Shown in pieces: positions 30,088 to 40,779 of a stretch of DNA of 64,000 nt. The notes under the pieces are model-generated. The model was not told where the DNA came from, made no database searches, and saw only the letters and a list, made by a program, of their open reading frames with translations. The DNA comes from Kitagawia praeruptora (Eukaryota > Streptophyta > Magnoliopsida > Apiales > Apiaceae), in the NCBI GenBank assembly GCA_037693485.1, contig CM075345.1, positions 83,024,001-83,088,000 of the forward strand, written 5' to 3'. The position numbers and the translations under genes are program-made. Each line of letters begins with the position of its first letter. The first letter of the stretch is position 1.

Positions 30088-30660
30088 TTTGCCATCCATT
30101 GGTATATGCCATATTATAAATACATTGATACTTGAAAGCCAATCATCTATCCTACCAAGAGCTTCTTACTCAACAGTGGCAGTTAGGATCTCTGCGTTTA
30201 ATCCTCTGACGGCTATCACTTGCTCGTACCGATTGTGCCTTGTGCAGGCCATCAGATCTAGCTGTTGTTGTGATATAATAGATAAAGCAAGGGTGAGCAA
30301 TAGCCCACCAAAAGAATATAACTGAACAGTGATAATATATAACAGTTCAAAATATCTTTGATACCATATGCCATGCATTAACAAACATAGTACCAGTATA
30401 AGGTAAATGATGAAGTTACAAGGTAACTCAACACATAACTTCTGTAGAAATATCTGCTATGCAAGGTATAACAAGATATCATCATATGTCATCAAAGAGG
30501 GGAATTTATGGAAATATTGCAATCCCAATTTTGAACATTTCTCAAACTCCTGTCAACCTGAAAGAAGTCTCTTTGATACGTGTTGCGGGGGGTGTGCCCA
30601 TCAACCTAAAAGAAGTCTCTTCGATACGTGTTGCAAGAAATACCCAATTTGGGAGATAAA
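30088..30660. other. LTR-like non-coding DNA with a 48-bp direct repeat
   Basis: Continuation of the DNA left of B-4; no gene. Near its end a 34-bp sequence, TCAACCTRAAAGAAGTCTCT and so on, occurs at 30553-30586 and 30601-30634 (period 48 bp). B-5 is inserted just to its right. Confidence 0.5.
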
Positions 30661-30688
30661 CTAATACTGGAGTTAAAATCATATCTAG

Positions 30689-30865
30689 ATGAGAGTCATT
30701 TTCTCTACCTTCTCTCTAACCTCTCTCTAAAAACCCTAGTTAGCCACCTCAAAATTCAGCTTTCTAACCTTATTTCATCAGATCTATATGATACCATCCC
30801 TAATCCATCCCCTCTCTTTCCTCTCGCCTTTCCACCATATTAAAATTTCTTATACTTTACTATTT
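30689..30865 (+). promoter_or_regulatory. Common 5' leader, B-5 copy
   Basis: ATGAGAGTCATTTTCTCT, CTTCTCTCTAACCTCTCTCT, AAACCCTAG, CATCAGATCTATATG, TTTCCACCATATTAAAATTTC, then the start codon at 30866. The block order is the same as in L-1 and A-4 although the following ORFs are unrelated. Confidence 0.7.
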
Positions 30866-31367
30866 ATGGGTTAGTTAGATGTGTCTATTTCTTCTTCTCG
30901 AAGATTGTTGTTGGTTTTGGAGTCCACTTCTGTGGGCTTGGATGATGGATTGACTGTGGTGAGGTCTTTGAAGGATTCCGTTGGTGTTAGCTTGCAACAC
31001 TTTTGGATTGGCCTCGGCCATGTTGCGCCTTCCCCATGGCTTGAAGATGTGGAAAGGGGTTTTTTCTCTTTGGTTCCTTTTAAAAGAGAGGATATCGACT
31101 TTGTCTTTGGTAAGATTGAGACGGAGTTCGAGGTTGAACCAAGGATTTCTGATAAAATTACTGTTGTTACACATTTGCTTGTGAGAAATGGTCTTCTGTC
31201 CACCAAGAATGAGGGGGTTTATCCGTCAGGATTTTACTCAGAGATGTTAATTCTTAGAGGTGCTTCTCGGATAACTCAATTTGCGACTAAAAATGGCAAG
31301 TTCGATGTTGTTGACAATCACTTCGGAGGTTTATTTAAGCAGATCATAGACATGGTTTTGTTAACCC
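30866..31367 (+). pseudogene. Class B protein of B-5, N-terminal part
   Basis: The family start ATG at 30866 is followed by a TAG at codon 3 (30872-30874), then an open frame from LDVSISSSRRLLLVLES through HFWIGLGHVAPSPWLED and VVTHLLVRNGLLSTKNEG to IIDMVLLT, where B-6 cuts in. The frame continues at 35943-35960, 38474-38550 and 40780. A downstream ATG could start translation only much later, so the ORF is probably dead by this one nonsense change. Confidence 0.7.
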
Positions 31368-31559
31368 TTTTTTTTTTTTGCTAATTAAAATTTTATACCA
31401 AAGAGGAACAACAAATACAAGCCTAGGGGCATACCCCGCAAATCAACAAGGATCTAGGGTCATACCCCACGAATCAACATTCAACAAAACACAGAAATAG
31501 TCCACAACCGGACTGCAACATGAAACTAGCTAAAAATACATAAAATTGTCACATAGGAA

Positions 31560-32216
31560 TAAACATACGAGTTCCCACTATGGGCCGACTCTCATGGCAA
31601 TTGACCATGTGCAACTGTCCCCACTAACCCCCACCGACGTAGGAGTCTCCACTGAATAAACAAGCCTTGAGACATGTCACATCACATTGGCTTGACACAA
31701 CATCTAACAGGACCCCGAAATGTGCATCAAGATATACCACTTTAATAAACCAGATGGTAAACCGTTGGTTAGCAACAACTTCCATCTTTGTTGTTGCAAA
31801 AGCCTCCCAGCTTCCCATCTTGACATTACAAGCATAAACAATCTGAAACCCAGTAGGATAAACCCCCGAATTATCCACAACCGGAAGGTTGTCTCCATCA
31901 CCTACATTGGTGTCCCAACATAGCAACTCCAAGGCTAAGAACGCCCGACACATAGTTTCATATAGGTGCAAGCACTTCTGCCCCGCGCAGTCAACATCTT
32001 TACCTGGGCAAACAAGACGCCCCACCTCCAAAGTGTCTTCCCACTCCCATCTTTTCAAAACAGTCCCACCAAGCAGGGCATTCCACTGCGTGACCATCTT
32101 CCCATGGTACAACCCATTATCATCCAAAGTAAAAGATAATACCTTGATGACCTGCACTACATTACCGAAAAATGGGCTGACCAAATCCCCATCAGTACAA
32201 GCAATAAAATACTCAG
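31560..32216 (-). pseudogene. Class B protein, C-terminal part (B-6), stop near end
   Basis: Continues the B-6 ORF beyond A-6 (DGDLVSPFFGNVVQVIKVLS, then WNALLGGTVLKRWEWEDTLE). Where B-2 reads GGGWWGQLHM there is a TAG at 31622-31624, removing about 20 residues. A-6 insertion also removed about 17 bp of the host ORF. Confidence 0.7.
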
Positions 32217-34235
32217 AACTTCTCTGCCTTCTCTCTAGAACTTCTCTCTAAAAACCTCAAACAATCTAAACATCTTCTTCATCAGTTCTAAAGTTCCACA
32301 TCCTAATCCATCTCTTCCTTCAAATCTCCCACCCAAACACCATATTTCTTCTTTCCTTTCGATTTGCATGAGTTGCAAGAGGGTTTCATTTGTGGATGAC
32401 TCTGTAATGGCGACTCCTGTTAAGAACCATATGGTAGCGACCCAGGAGGGGTTAGATCCAGTTTTGAGCCCAAAAAGGGTCTCGTTTGCGGTTGATTTGG
32501 TATCGGAGATACCATCTATTGATACTCAATCTAGGAAATTGGAAGGACTGAGTACGAAGAATGCTGGAAAAAAGAGTGTCGCAAGAGTCTCCTTTGATGA
32601 CAACCTAGTCGCGGGGGTACCACCATCTGTTGGCTCCCGTTTCAGAAAGTCAGACGTTAATAAAGATGATAGCCTGCCGAATTGGTCCTCTGATGGCAGG
32701 AAGTCTGAGGTGAGCCCGAAGAAAGTGTCTTTTGCGAAAGAATTGGTGTCAGTGATACCGTTGGAGAAGGGTAATCCAGAAAGATCTGCTTGGAGACCTC
32801 AACCCAAGAGAAGGGTAGTTTTGGATGGGATTGATGACAACAAAGGGCGGAAATTGGATAATCCTGGACTTGGGGTTGCTTCGAGAACTAGAAGCTCAAT
32901 TAACTTACTGGAGTGCGAAGGTAAGTTTTTCTCTTCCCATAAGAAGATGAAGCCGGGTTTTTTCAATGATATCCAGCCTATCTTGGTTGAGGAATCTTCG
33001 GATTCTATTGTTTCTAGTTCAGATTATGTAATGAATGAGGAGGATGTTAATTCCACGTTCTCGCCCAAAATTCCAATTGCTGATGAGACCCGAGTGGGTG
33101 GTAAAGACAGACTCTTTAACCCCAATGGTATGGTCAGTGAGGGGGCTTCTTTTAATGACAACAGGGTCACTGAGTTAACACAAGGGGAGGGCTCGAATCC
33201 AGTTGCGAGTGAGCAACCTGCGGAGACCAAGGGGAAGAATGTGTGTATTGAATCAGCAAGGAAAGAGGGGACTCCTTTTTGGAATGCCTCGATTAAAAGA
33301 ATGCAGGAGCGTTTGTCTATCGCTGTGAATGTGATCATTATTTTTAGAGACTGTATAATCCACAATGGGCATGAGGTGCCCCTAATTTGGGGAAATGTTG
33401 GTGTAAGTGATTTGGATGTTATTAATGGGCTGAATTCAAGGCCAGACATCAAGCTCCTGAGAAACCTGGGAAAATCACTGAACTGCATTAGGCAGCTTGG
33501 GAATTTCATTAGGAAGAATGGTATCCCTCTCCCGGTTATGTTAGGGGATGATGGCCAGGTCATTGAAGACATGGAAGAGGAGCTGGAGATTGCTGAGCTG
33601 TTAGACCATAGCTTATACAACTCGGGGTTGAAGAGGAAGGCTCTGGTGGCAGCGAGACGTAACTTGGATAAGCTAAAGTTGTTCATTGTCTCTCGGGGTT
33701 TGGAGATTCCTTCGATTAAAGGGTCCCGTGATAAGGAATTTAGTGCCTCTGCTCGTAGGCTAAGAGATATTGAGGAAGTGGAGCTTCATGACTTAACCTG
33801 TCGAACTATTCAATTGAGGGACTATTTGATTGATTCGGGGATCGATCTTCAATCAGCTGAGCAGCAGAATAGCCCATACACTGGAGGTATGGATGATGAA
33901 TCTTTGAAGGAGAAAAGGGGAATGGCAAACAATGCAAAGGAGCCGATTCAGGGCAACAAGCAGTACATGGGTCATCTGTTTGATCTTGTGGGTGATGTGA
34001 CTGTGCATGATGATACTAGGAAGGAGGCCAGAGTTTGCAAGCTTAAGGCGCGCCTCAGTAAAGCTCTAGATTAAGTTTAAATTTAAGTCTGAAATGGTTT
34101 TAGTTCTTCTTGTTGATTGTTAAATGGTGTAACGTTGTTTAACTCTGTTGGTCTGAATGTGGATTCCGCGGGGTATGCCCCCAGATTGTGTAACGCTGTT
34201 CCTTAGTGGTATAAATTTTAATTAGCAAAAAAAAA
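32217..34235 (+). mobile_element. A-6: class A element in B-6
   Basis: Begins at the CT-rich leader (GAACTTCTCTGCCTTCTCTC), so only the first ~12 nt are missing. Ends with GGGGTATGCCCC (34172-34183), tail box and poly(A). Comparison with B-2 shows that about 17 bp of host (ACATATCCTGCAACAAT) were lost at the site and no target-site duplication was made. Confidence 0.87.
32368..34074 (+). CDS. Class A protein with four RVxF repeats, 568 residues
   Basis: Start MSCKRVSFVDDSVMATP at 32368. RVxF-type motifs at residues 4-8 (KRVSF), 36-40 (SPKRVSFAVDLVSEIPS), 72-76 (ARVSFDDNLVAGVPP) and 118-122 (SPKKVSFAKELVSVIP): four spaced repeats, the most of any copy here. Then ASRTRSSINLLECEGKFF, the RDCIIHNGHEVP block, GKSLNCIRQLGNFIRKNGIP, and LRDYLIDSGID. 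It ends CKLKARLSKALD and lacks the RGGHS end of the others, probably from a late frameshift or substitution. KRVSF is the PP1 docking sequence type known in KNL1, and RVTF the type known in Repo-Man; binding here is inference. Confidence 0.82.
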   Translation: MSCKRVSFVDDSVMATPVKNHMVATQEGLDPVLSPKRVSFAVDLVSEIPSIDTQSRKLEGLSTKNAGKKSVARVSFDDNLVAGVPPSVGSRFRKSDVNKDDSLPNWSSDGRKSEVSPKKVSFAKELVSVIPLEKGNPERSAWRPQPKRRVVLDGIDDNKGRKLDNPGLGVASRTRSSINLLECEGKFFSSHKKMKPGFFNDIQPILVEESSDSIVSSSDYVMNEEDVNSTFSPKIPIADETRVGGKDRLFNPNGMVSEGASFNDNRVTELTQGEGSNPVASEQPAETKGKNVCIESARKEGTPFWNASIKRMQERLSIAVNVIIIFRDCIIHNGHEVPLIWGNVGVSDLDVINGLNSRPDIKLLRNLGKSLNCIRQLGNFIRKNGIPLPVMLGDDGQVIEDMEEELEIAELLDHSLYNSGLKRKALVAARRNLDKLKLFIVSRGLEIPSIKGSRDKEFSASARRLRDIEEVELHDLTCRTIQLRDYLIDSGIDLQSAEQQNSPYTGGMDDESLKEKRGMANNAKEPIQGNKQYMGHLFDLVGDVTVHDDTRKEARVCKLKARLSKALD

Positions 34236-34236
34236 C

Positions 34237-35805
34237 AGTCACAATGCAACCGTACCCATCAAGCAGGTGCATTCCCAGACCAGGTACAACTACACACACC
34301 ATAATTTGAGATCCCGCAACTAAAAACTCAGGATCCTCCCAACAGGTGCAAATTCTTGCAACAGGAACAAGGATTCTCATTCCATCCCTGTCATGACACA
34401 TGACCAATCTCGGCCTCAACATACCAATACTTTCCAACAGTGGAGAATACAACCCCCTCCCAATGTCACCATCAGTTCTGCACTCAATCGAGTCACAAAC
34501 CTGTTGCATTCTACTCATCAACCATTTGCTGTCAGAACTATCCAACATGAATATAACACCAAATCCTGTCATCCAACTTCTAATGTCAACTAAGAGCTTG
34601 ACAAAGTTCACATTTCCAGAATTAAATTGCTTGTTAGCAATTAACAAACTACAAAATGACCCTTTCAAATTTGCACCAACATATTCCTCAACGAAACCGC
34701 CCACCTTAGCCGCACCACTTCGGAGATTCCAAATGCCAAAAACTAGGCATTGGGCAACAGCAGCAAACGCATTTTCAGGCACGCTAGTCAGACCTATAGC
34801 ACCATCAAAATCATTTGAAGTCACGTAGAACATTACGAACGAACTCTGTTCTTGATAGCACAAATGATCCAGAACATTCCTTCCCCACGAAATGGCTACA
34901 TTAACCTTGGTAGATGCCAAAGAAGAATCTTTCTCAAGAAGCTCGATCGAGCCGCATCTAGTATTATCCCCAAGAATTATCACCATCATAGCGATAGTTC
35001 TCTCAGACAAACCATCAGACACTTCAACGTTCCGTTCCTTATAAGTGAGACCAGGTGAAAAAACCCCCCATTGTTGGCCAACCTTCTCCTTGATTTCACC
35101 TTCTTTCACATAGAAAACTGTTAAAACAAGGTCACTAGTGCTGGTGAAAACACCGAGTACATGAATCACATCAAGGGTGTGCAAAACACCACCCCCAAAC
35201 GCCATTGACAGAGCACCCCAACCAGCAGGCTTCCCTTGAACAAACTTTGACGAATCACATCGGTCAGTAGCTTTGACAACATAAGATGTTAAAGCTAAAC
35301 CCAAAGGTTTCACAAACAACCCCTCATCTGCTAACGAAGAATTCAAAATTCTCATAGTCATTTTAACAAACAGATGGTGACCATTATGCACCACCATTCT
35401 GTTTTCCAAAGCAATATTCAAACAATTCCTTAAGCTCCCAACTCCAAGCAAAGAACCCAGATCTTTACCAACAACATAAAGGTATCCAACCCCCTCCAGG
35501 ACATCCGCATTCAAATACCGAGAGATGGGTGAAACCACAATCCCAACTAAGCCATAACTTAGAAACTCCGAATGAGGAACAACTTTCACATCTTCAAACG
35601 AAGTAGGCGATAAAAGGTCGAATCCATTCCGGTAGCAGATCAAGCCATCTCCCAAGGCCTCCGTAGCATAAACCACTCCGAGAGTGATGCTATTTCTCAG
35701 AGAAGAATGGAACACAACTAGTCCATTCTCCAGATCCGCATAACCGAACTTCCAAGACCTCACCAAACCTCGAACATCAAAAGAAAACTCAGAAAACAAA
35801 ACCAT
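34237..35805 (-). CDS. Class B protein, N-terminal ~520 residues (B-6)
   Basis: Starts MVLFSEFSFDVRGLVRSWKF at 35805 and is open to the A-6 insertion. It is the best full view of this B subgroup. Successive modules: DLENGLVVFHSSLRNSITLG; GDGLICYRNGFDLLSP; LENRMVVHNGHHLFVKMT; DEGLFVKPLGLALTSYVV; LHTLDVIHVLGVFTSTSD; VSDGLSERTIAMMVIILG; EYVGANLKGSFCSLLIAN. Many V, L, F, G and few charged clusters; no clear signal peptide or transmembrane array. Probably a beta-rich, repetitive fold. Function unknown. Confidence 0.72.
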
Positions 35806-35960
35806 TAAAAAAATACAAGATAGTATATATATAAGAAATATGGTGTTTAGGTGGAAGATTAGAAGGGGGATATGAATTTGTGAGGAGTAAAAGTATAGAT
35901 CTGATGAAAAAAAGTGAAGATTTGGCTGAATATTGTTAGTGGTGTGGAGTTTGGCACTAC

Positions 35961-38462
35961 AGAATTTTTTTTTTTGCTAATTAAATTTATACCAAAGACA
36001 AGCGATTACATATCTAGGGGCATACCCCGCGAGAAATAAACACTAATCCAACGGAACAACAAGGAGTACTAGAAAAACTAGACATCACAAACCAACAACA
36101 AATAAAATCCAGAATAACTGGATCAACATAAGAAGACTAAGAAACTAGCGAAAAACTAGTTTAAAGGTAACAAGCTAATTCCTTCGCCAATAAATCTTCA
36201 CAGGTCGCTTCCTGACCTTAGCCAACCAGCAGCAAAGCTCCATATGCAATTCCATCTTATCACGAAACTTTTCAAGAAAACTAGGCTGCCTCTTCGTAGA
36301 CATGCACCTGCTCCGCATCCCTGCACCTTTGCACAATTCTGGGCACAAAATCAGCATTATGCCAGAATGGCATCCCGTCTCCTGGTGATTAACAACATGC
36401 AAATATCCCCACTGACCTTGCCATTCTTTACCTGATAGGCCCCAACCACTAACATTCTTAATCCGATCCATACCCAACAAATTGACAACCAGCATTACAT
36501 AAATTTGGTTGGCCACATCGACATGGCCACCACCACACTGTCTTGGAGAATTGAGACCCAGGCTGTTCGCACAACCATAACCATAGCACTGTAACCATTT
36601 ACCTTCTACATTTCCATGATTCCAATTCACCCAAACCGGGGATACAACAAACTTGTCCATCACAAGGGCGTCATAACTAGCACCTTTGTCTAATAGGCGA
36701 CGGAAGTCGCGACCACCAGTAATGGTAACTACGTCAAACACATACTGGTAGCAAACGTTAAGTGATCCCGACCACAATATAGACTGAATGTCTGTCAACC
36801 ATTTCACATCAGCCCAAAGTCCCGACCCTGTTTCCTGCAACCATCTAAGCATCTGCCTTGCATTCTTCTCAGAGGGGAGCACCTTTGTTCCAAGAGAACT
36901 GGACTTTAACGCACAGCTCATACCTTTAGCACAGTCCATACCTGCTTGAGAAACCTTATTCCAGTTATCAAAATTGGAATAAATAGTTACTCTTTGAGTA
37001 TAAATACCCCAGGACATCCATTTGCCAGAACTTACAATGGCCACCATATTTCGCTGATCAATCTCCATATTAGTCGTCAAGAGCGTGTTCAAGTTCCTCA
37101 CAGGCACTGGCCTTTCATCAATCAGAAGGAATGTACCCTTCTTAATAACCCCTTTGCAAAGATAAAAAATGACGTTAATCACTTCCTCAAATTCAGTGTC
37201 TAACCTCTGTAGGCCAATCAAGAACAGGTTGGCCTCAACTTCATCACATGATATCACCTCTGACAGATCTGGGCAAGGATCCCCTATAAACTGAGATCCG
37301 ACACTGTTGAAGTCCAGAAACACATTTCGCACAAAGAATTGAATATAGATTCCAATACTGTTATCATAATCACGAGGTTCGACCTCATCAACATTTACAC
37401 GGATAGAGAAATCCAGAGAGGATTTTCTCACATCAGTGGTATAGTGATATGAAAGCTTGTCCCCCGAACAGTTCGAAGAAAACTCATGAGCATTCAAAAC
37501 CTTTAACAGGTAATTGCTATCTTTACAACATGTTTGAGAACCGTGTGCAATGATCATCATAAACTTACAGATCCACATAAAATGGATCTCTATCACCAAA
37601 CTAAGCCTTTGAGACTGGTCATCCAACTCACAATCAGGAAAGCATCCAGATGCAGCGTCATTCACAGCCACTTCCATCCCGATAGACGGCTGACCATACA
37701 AACTCTCAATAACAAACTCAAACACCTGTTGGCCTTTGACAAAACCATTCTTGACACCATTTTGTTTCGACAAAATGTCAAACATATGGAGTTCATCCAC
37801 AGTACAGCCATAGATAGAACACCCATCCGCATTCACAATCTGTCCCACAATATCAAACCTCGAGAGGTTGTTGGGGACAGTCTCAATATTAACAATGAGT
37901 TTTCTCCAAGACCAAGCAGTAGGCAACCCATCTCGCACAATTAATTGCACAAAGAAACCTTCACTGCTACCACCAGTACGCGGTTCAAACCCTTTAATAG
38001 AACCACTATGAGCAACGCCCCGAAGGGGATTACTCAACCAAAGCTTCAAAACCCCATCACAGACCAGCATCGTGAACTTAATACTAAAAATTCCCTTCGA
38101 GGAACCCTCTTCAATAACTACATCTCCCAAAACCGAATCAAGAGATGCAAGCTCGACTCCACAGACAGCATTCCCAGCTGCACTAGTCCCCACAACAGTG
38201 AGCGTAAATAAACCTCTAATCGAGCCTAGAGGATTCGAAGAGAGAAAAACCCAAATCCCAACATGAGAAATTCGAGAATAGGAAAAATCGTGGTAAAGGT
38301 GGGAGATAAGTAAGGGGGAGATGGATTTAGGAAGGAGATATTTAGATCTGATGGATTTAAGGTGTAGATTGGGCTGAAAAATCATGGCGGCTAGAAGAAA
38401 TTTAGGGTTTTTAGAGAGAGGATAGAGAGAGAGGTTAGAGAGAAACGACTCTCATTAGCTTT
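35961..38462 (-). mobile_element. B-7: class B element in B-5
   Basis: T-tract at 35965, hairpin near 36019-36030, complete leader ending at GAGAGTCG (38448-38455). Target repeat TTTGGCACTAC at 35950-35960 and 38463-38473. Antisense to B-5, only about 20 bp from the edge of B-6. Confidence 0.88.
36175..38385 (-). CDS. Class B protein, intact, up to 736 residues
   Basis: An uninterrupted frame from the ATG at 38385 to the stop at 36175. The first ~45 codons lie in leader-type sequence, so the true family start may be further in, near VFLSSNPLGSIRGLFTLTVV. Modules: VCDGVLKLWLSNPLRGVAHS, VRDGLPTAWSWRKLIVNIET, CTVDELHMFDILSKQNGV, LFLIGLQRLDTEFEEVINVI, VWVNWNHGNVEGKWLQCYGY. It ends in basic residues (RKRPVKIYWRRN). 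The only uninterrupted class B ORF in the window, and the best candidate for a still functional product. Function unknown. Confidence 0.75.
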   Translation of the reverse strand: MIFQPNLHLKSIRSKYLLPKSISPLLISHLYHDFSYSRISHVGIWVFLSSNPLGSIRGLFTLTVVGTSAAGNAVCGVELASLDSVLGDVVIEEGSSKGIFSIKFTMLVCDGVLKLWLSNPLRGVAHSGSIKGFEPRTGGSSEGFFVQLIVRDGLPTAWSWRKLIVNIETVPNNLSRFDIVGQIVNADGCSIYGCTVDELHMFDILSKQNGVKNGFVKGQQVFEFVIESLYGQPSIGMEVAVNDAASGCFPDCELDDQSQRLSLVIEIHFMWICKFMMIIAHGSQTCCKDSNYLLKVLNAHEFSSNCSGDKLSYHYTTDVRKSSLDFSIRVNVDEVEPRDYDNSIGIYIQFFVRNVFLDFNSVGSQFIGDPCPDLSEVISCDEVEANLFLIGLQRLDTEFEEVINVIFYLCKGVIKKGTFLLIDERPVPVRNLNTLLTTNMEIDQRNMVAIVSSGKWMSWGIYTQRVTIYSNFDNWNKVSQAGMDCAKGMSCALKSSSLGTKVLPSEKNARQMLRWLQETGSGLWADVKWLTDIQSILWSGSLNVCYQYVFDVVTITGGRDFRRLLDKGASYDALVMDKFVVSPVWVNWNHGNVEGKWLQCYGYGCANSLGLNSPRQCGGGHVDVANQIYVMLVVNLLGMDRIKNVSGWGLSGKEWQGQWGYLHVVNHQETGCHSGIMLILCPELCKGAGMRSRCMSTKRQPSFLEKFRDKMELHMELCCWLAKVRKRPVKIYWRRN

Positions 38463-38567
38463 TTTGGCACTACGGATTTTAAAACCTTCACTTTGGTAAT
38501 TGAGGGTTCTATGGTGCAGAATTTTCAAGTTCTGGTAATTGATGTACTATTGATTGAACGCAGGGTT

Positions 38568-40762
38568 TTTTTTTTTTGCTAATTAAAATTTTATACCAAA
38601 GGAACAACAAATACACATCTAGGGGCATACCCCGCGAAGTCAACATCCACCAATACAAAAGTCATAACATCAGTAAGTCACCTTACTGTCCACATAAACT
38701 AGAACAACTAAAAACTAGCAACCTATGCCGATCGTCTAATGGCAGTAGGACCTCCCGGGTCGCAACCTAGTAGCCTGAGCACTAGCTTCTTCATCAACTT
38801 CCCACCAGCAACAATCTTGCGCCAAAAAATCCTTATATAATTCATGAAATTAAACACAAATATCATAATTATGCCAAAAGGCATCCCATCTCGCGCTTGC
38901 ACTGAACCAATAAAGACACCTCCTCGAAGGCACTCTCCATCATAGCTTCCCATAAAACAATAGGGACTACTACAGTTACAGCAACTATCCAAGTCTCGAT
39001 CCAAAACAGCATCCAAACTACTTAATGTCAAACCCAGCTCGGAGAAGAAACCAGCCCTCTGATGTGTGTCCATGACCACCCATTCAGCAGTCGAGCTCAA
39101 CCATTTGAAAGCACCAACAGGCTCCATTCTTTTCACTTGAGCAATCGGAGTTCCAGTAAGAATAAACTTAATCGACATTAACAGCTTTTCACAGCAAGCC
39201 TTCCTTATAGGCTTCACATAACTTTGCTTCGAGACAGCGAACATATGGTTGTCATTCTCGACACTTTCCTTCAACAAGATGAAAGATTCTAAAGAAGATT
39301 GACCCAACATTGGCAAAATCTGGTTTCCCTGAATCATATTAATCATGTCAACAATCACAAATAACTCTTCCTCAAGAAGCTCGAAAGAGTCACAGCTAGA
39401 ATCCTCCACCGGAGTTGTCACCAATGCATCAACTTCAATCAAACTCCGCTTAGAACGAAGCTTATCATTCCATGAATTAAATCGAGGAGTTGCACTCCGA
39501 TTTAAGACAAAGCCATCTCCTCTAACGTAAGAAATACCTCGCTTACTATCAGCAAGAGTGCTGAGCAGATTATCAGCAAACTGGAAATCACCATCAACAA
39601 TGTAAAAAACACCACACACAATTAACCTCAAAATAACATTGCATTTATGCAGAGCACCCCTCTTCACTAGATTATGAGGCGCGCACTCAAGTACAACACC
39701 CACATCTCTTTCCAGACCTTCCAAAAGCAAGGTCAGACTGCATTTGTCAAGCAAAGAACGTTGAAACTGAGCAAAAACGTTCAGTTCGAACCCTTCCATA
39801 TCTAGCACCTTGAAGAAAATGAGTCCATTACTCCACATTCCCTGCCTCCAGCTAAAAATCCAGGAGCTAAAAAACCCCATTACAATCCTTGCGTACACTG
39901 TAGTGATATCCATCAAATTGGTGAACACAATACCATTAACATGATTCATATTAGTGTCTAAACCCAGACCCATCATCCGGAGTGCGCTAAGCTCTAAACA
40001 GGGGACCTCTAAACCCAAGTCGCTCTGTGAAATAAGGTCCAGTAACGACATCAAAGAAACTAAAACATCATCAAATAAAAAGCTCGTTGAGGCATTCCAT
40101 CAAATAGATGGTTTGCTTCAACAAAATTATTCTTCAAAGCCTCAGCAACACCCAGACCCATCATCCGGAGTGCACTAAGCTCAACAATAACGGAAAAGGA
40201 GTCCCAAAACAGACCTCCTATCACATTCTTAAGGTTAAAATCCATAAATCAAACTTTGTGACTAAGAAGCCCCATCCGATTCATTGACGTTCCTATTGAG
40301 GAGAGGAGCACACCTTCTCCAAACACCACCTCTGTACCGATACACGCCCCTTCCGACGTCGCCAGAAACAGCTTCAAACCCAACGGACATTTCAAACCCA
40401 ATGGCCTGAACACGAGTTTATGAGCTTCTTTTAAGGAAACTTACATAATCTCTTCTCCAAAAACCGGAACGGTTTTCTCATTTCGGACTAGATCCACACA
40501 GACAGCCCCCAAACCCAAAGACCTAGGTGAGGGAAATCCCTGAAAATCCATCGCTAACAATAAAAAAACAAGATAGAATATATATATATATATATAAGAA
40601 ATATGGTGTTTTAAGTGGAAGATTAGAAGAGAAAGATGAATTAGTGAGGTTTAATAATATAGATCTGATGGAAAAAAGGTGCAAGATTAATGGCGGCTAG
40701 GGATTTTTTAGAGAGAAGATAGAGAGAAGGCAGAGCATACGACTCTCATTTCTCCCTTTAAG
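38568..40762 (-). mobile_element. B-8: class B element in B-5
   Basis: T-tract at 38566, hairpin near 38621-38632, full leader ending GAGAGTCG near 40739-40749. 17-bp target-site duplication TGATTGAACGCAGGGTT at 38551-38567 and 40763-40779; about 13 extra bases at the 5' end. Also antisense to B-5. A short (TA)n run sits in the leader near 40577-40592. Confidence 0.9.
38723..40551 (-). pseudogene. Class B protein of B-8, frameshifted N-terminus
   Basis: A family-type start MDFQGFPSPRSLGLGAV near 40551 ends early at a stop near 40440. A second piece lies at 40245-40060, and the main frame is 40054-38723 (443 codons). A segment coding ELSALRMMGLG occurs in both pieces (about 39967-39990 and 40151-40174), so a local duplication with frame change is likely. 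The long frame holds typical modules (FELLEEELFVIVDMINMIQG, QARDGMPFGIIMIFVFNF). Function unknown. Confidence 0.65.
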
Positions 40763-40779
40763 TGATTGAACGCAGGGTT

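Larger units (their letters stand above)
31368..35942 (-). mobile_element. B-6: class B element interrupted by A-6
   Basis: T-tract at 31368, two hairpins (one intact near 31425-31436, one decayed to GGTCATACCCC near 31457-31468), one ORF, and leader blocks up to the point just before GGCGGC, where it is truncated. Antisense in B-5. No clear target-site duplication. It is nearly identical to B-2 but reaches further 5'. Confidence 0.87.

Noticed and set aside
31889..32251. Plus-strand ORFs opposite class B genes (also 20761-21174, 34400-34828, 49465-49863)
   Set aside because: They are antisense shadows of class B ORFs: proline/serine/threonine-rich and not conserved apart from the sense gene.
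36175..38385. Class B as multi-pass membrane proteins
   Set aside because: Hydrophobic stretches are short and broken by charged and polar residues; the bias follows the T/G-rich coding strand. Left as unknown.
40570..40600. (TA)n run as a microsatellite feature of its own
   Set aside because: It is a short expansion within the family leader of B-8.
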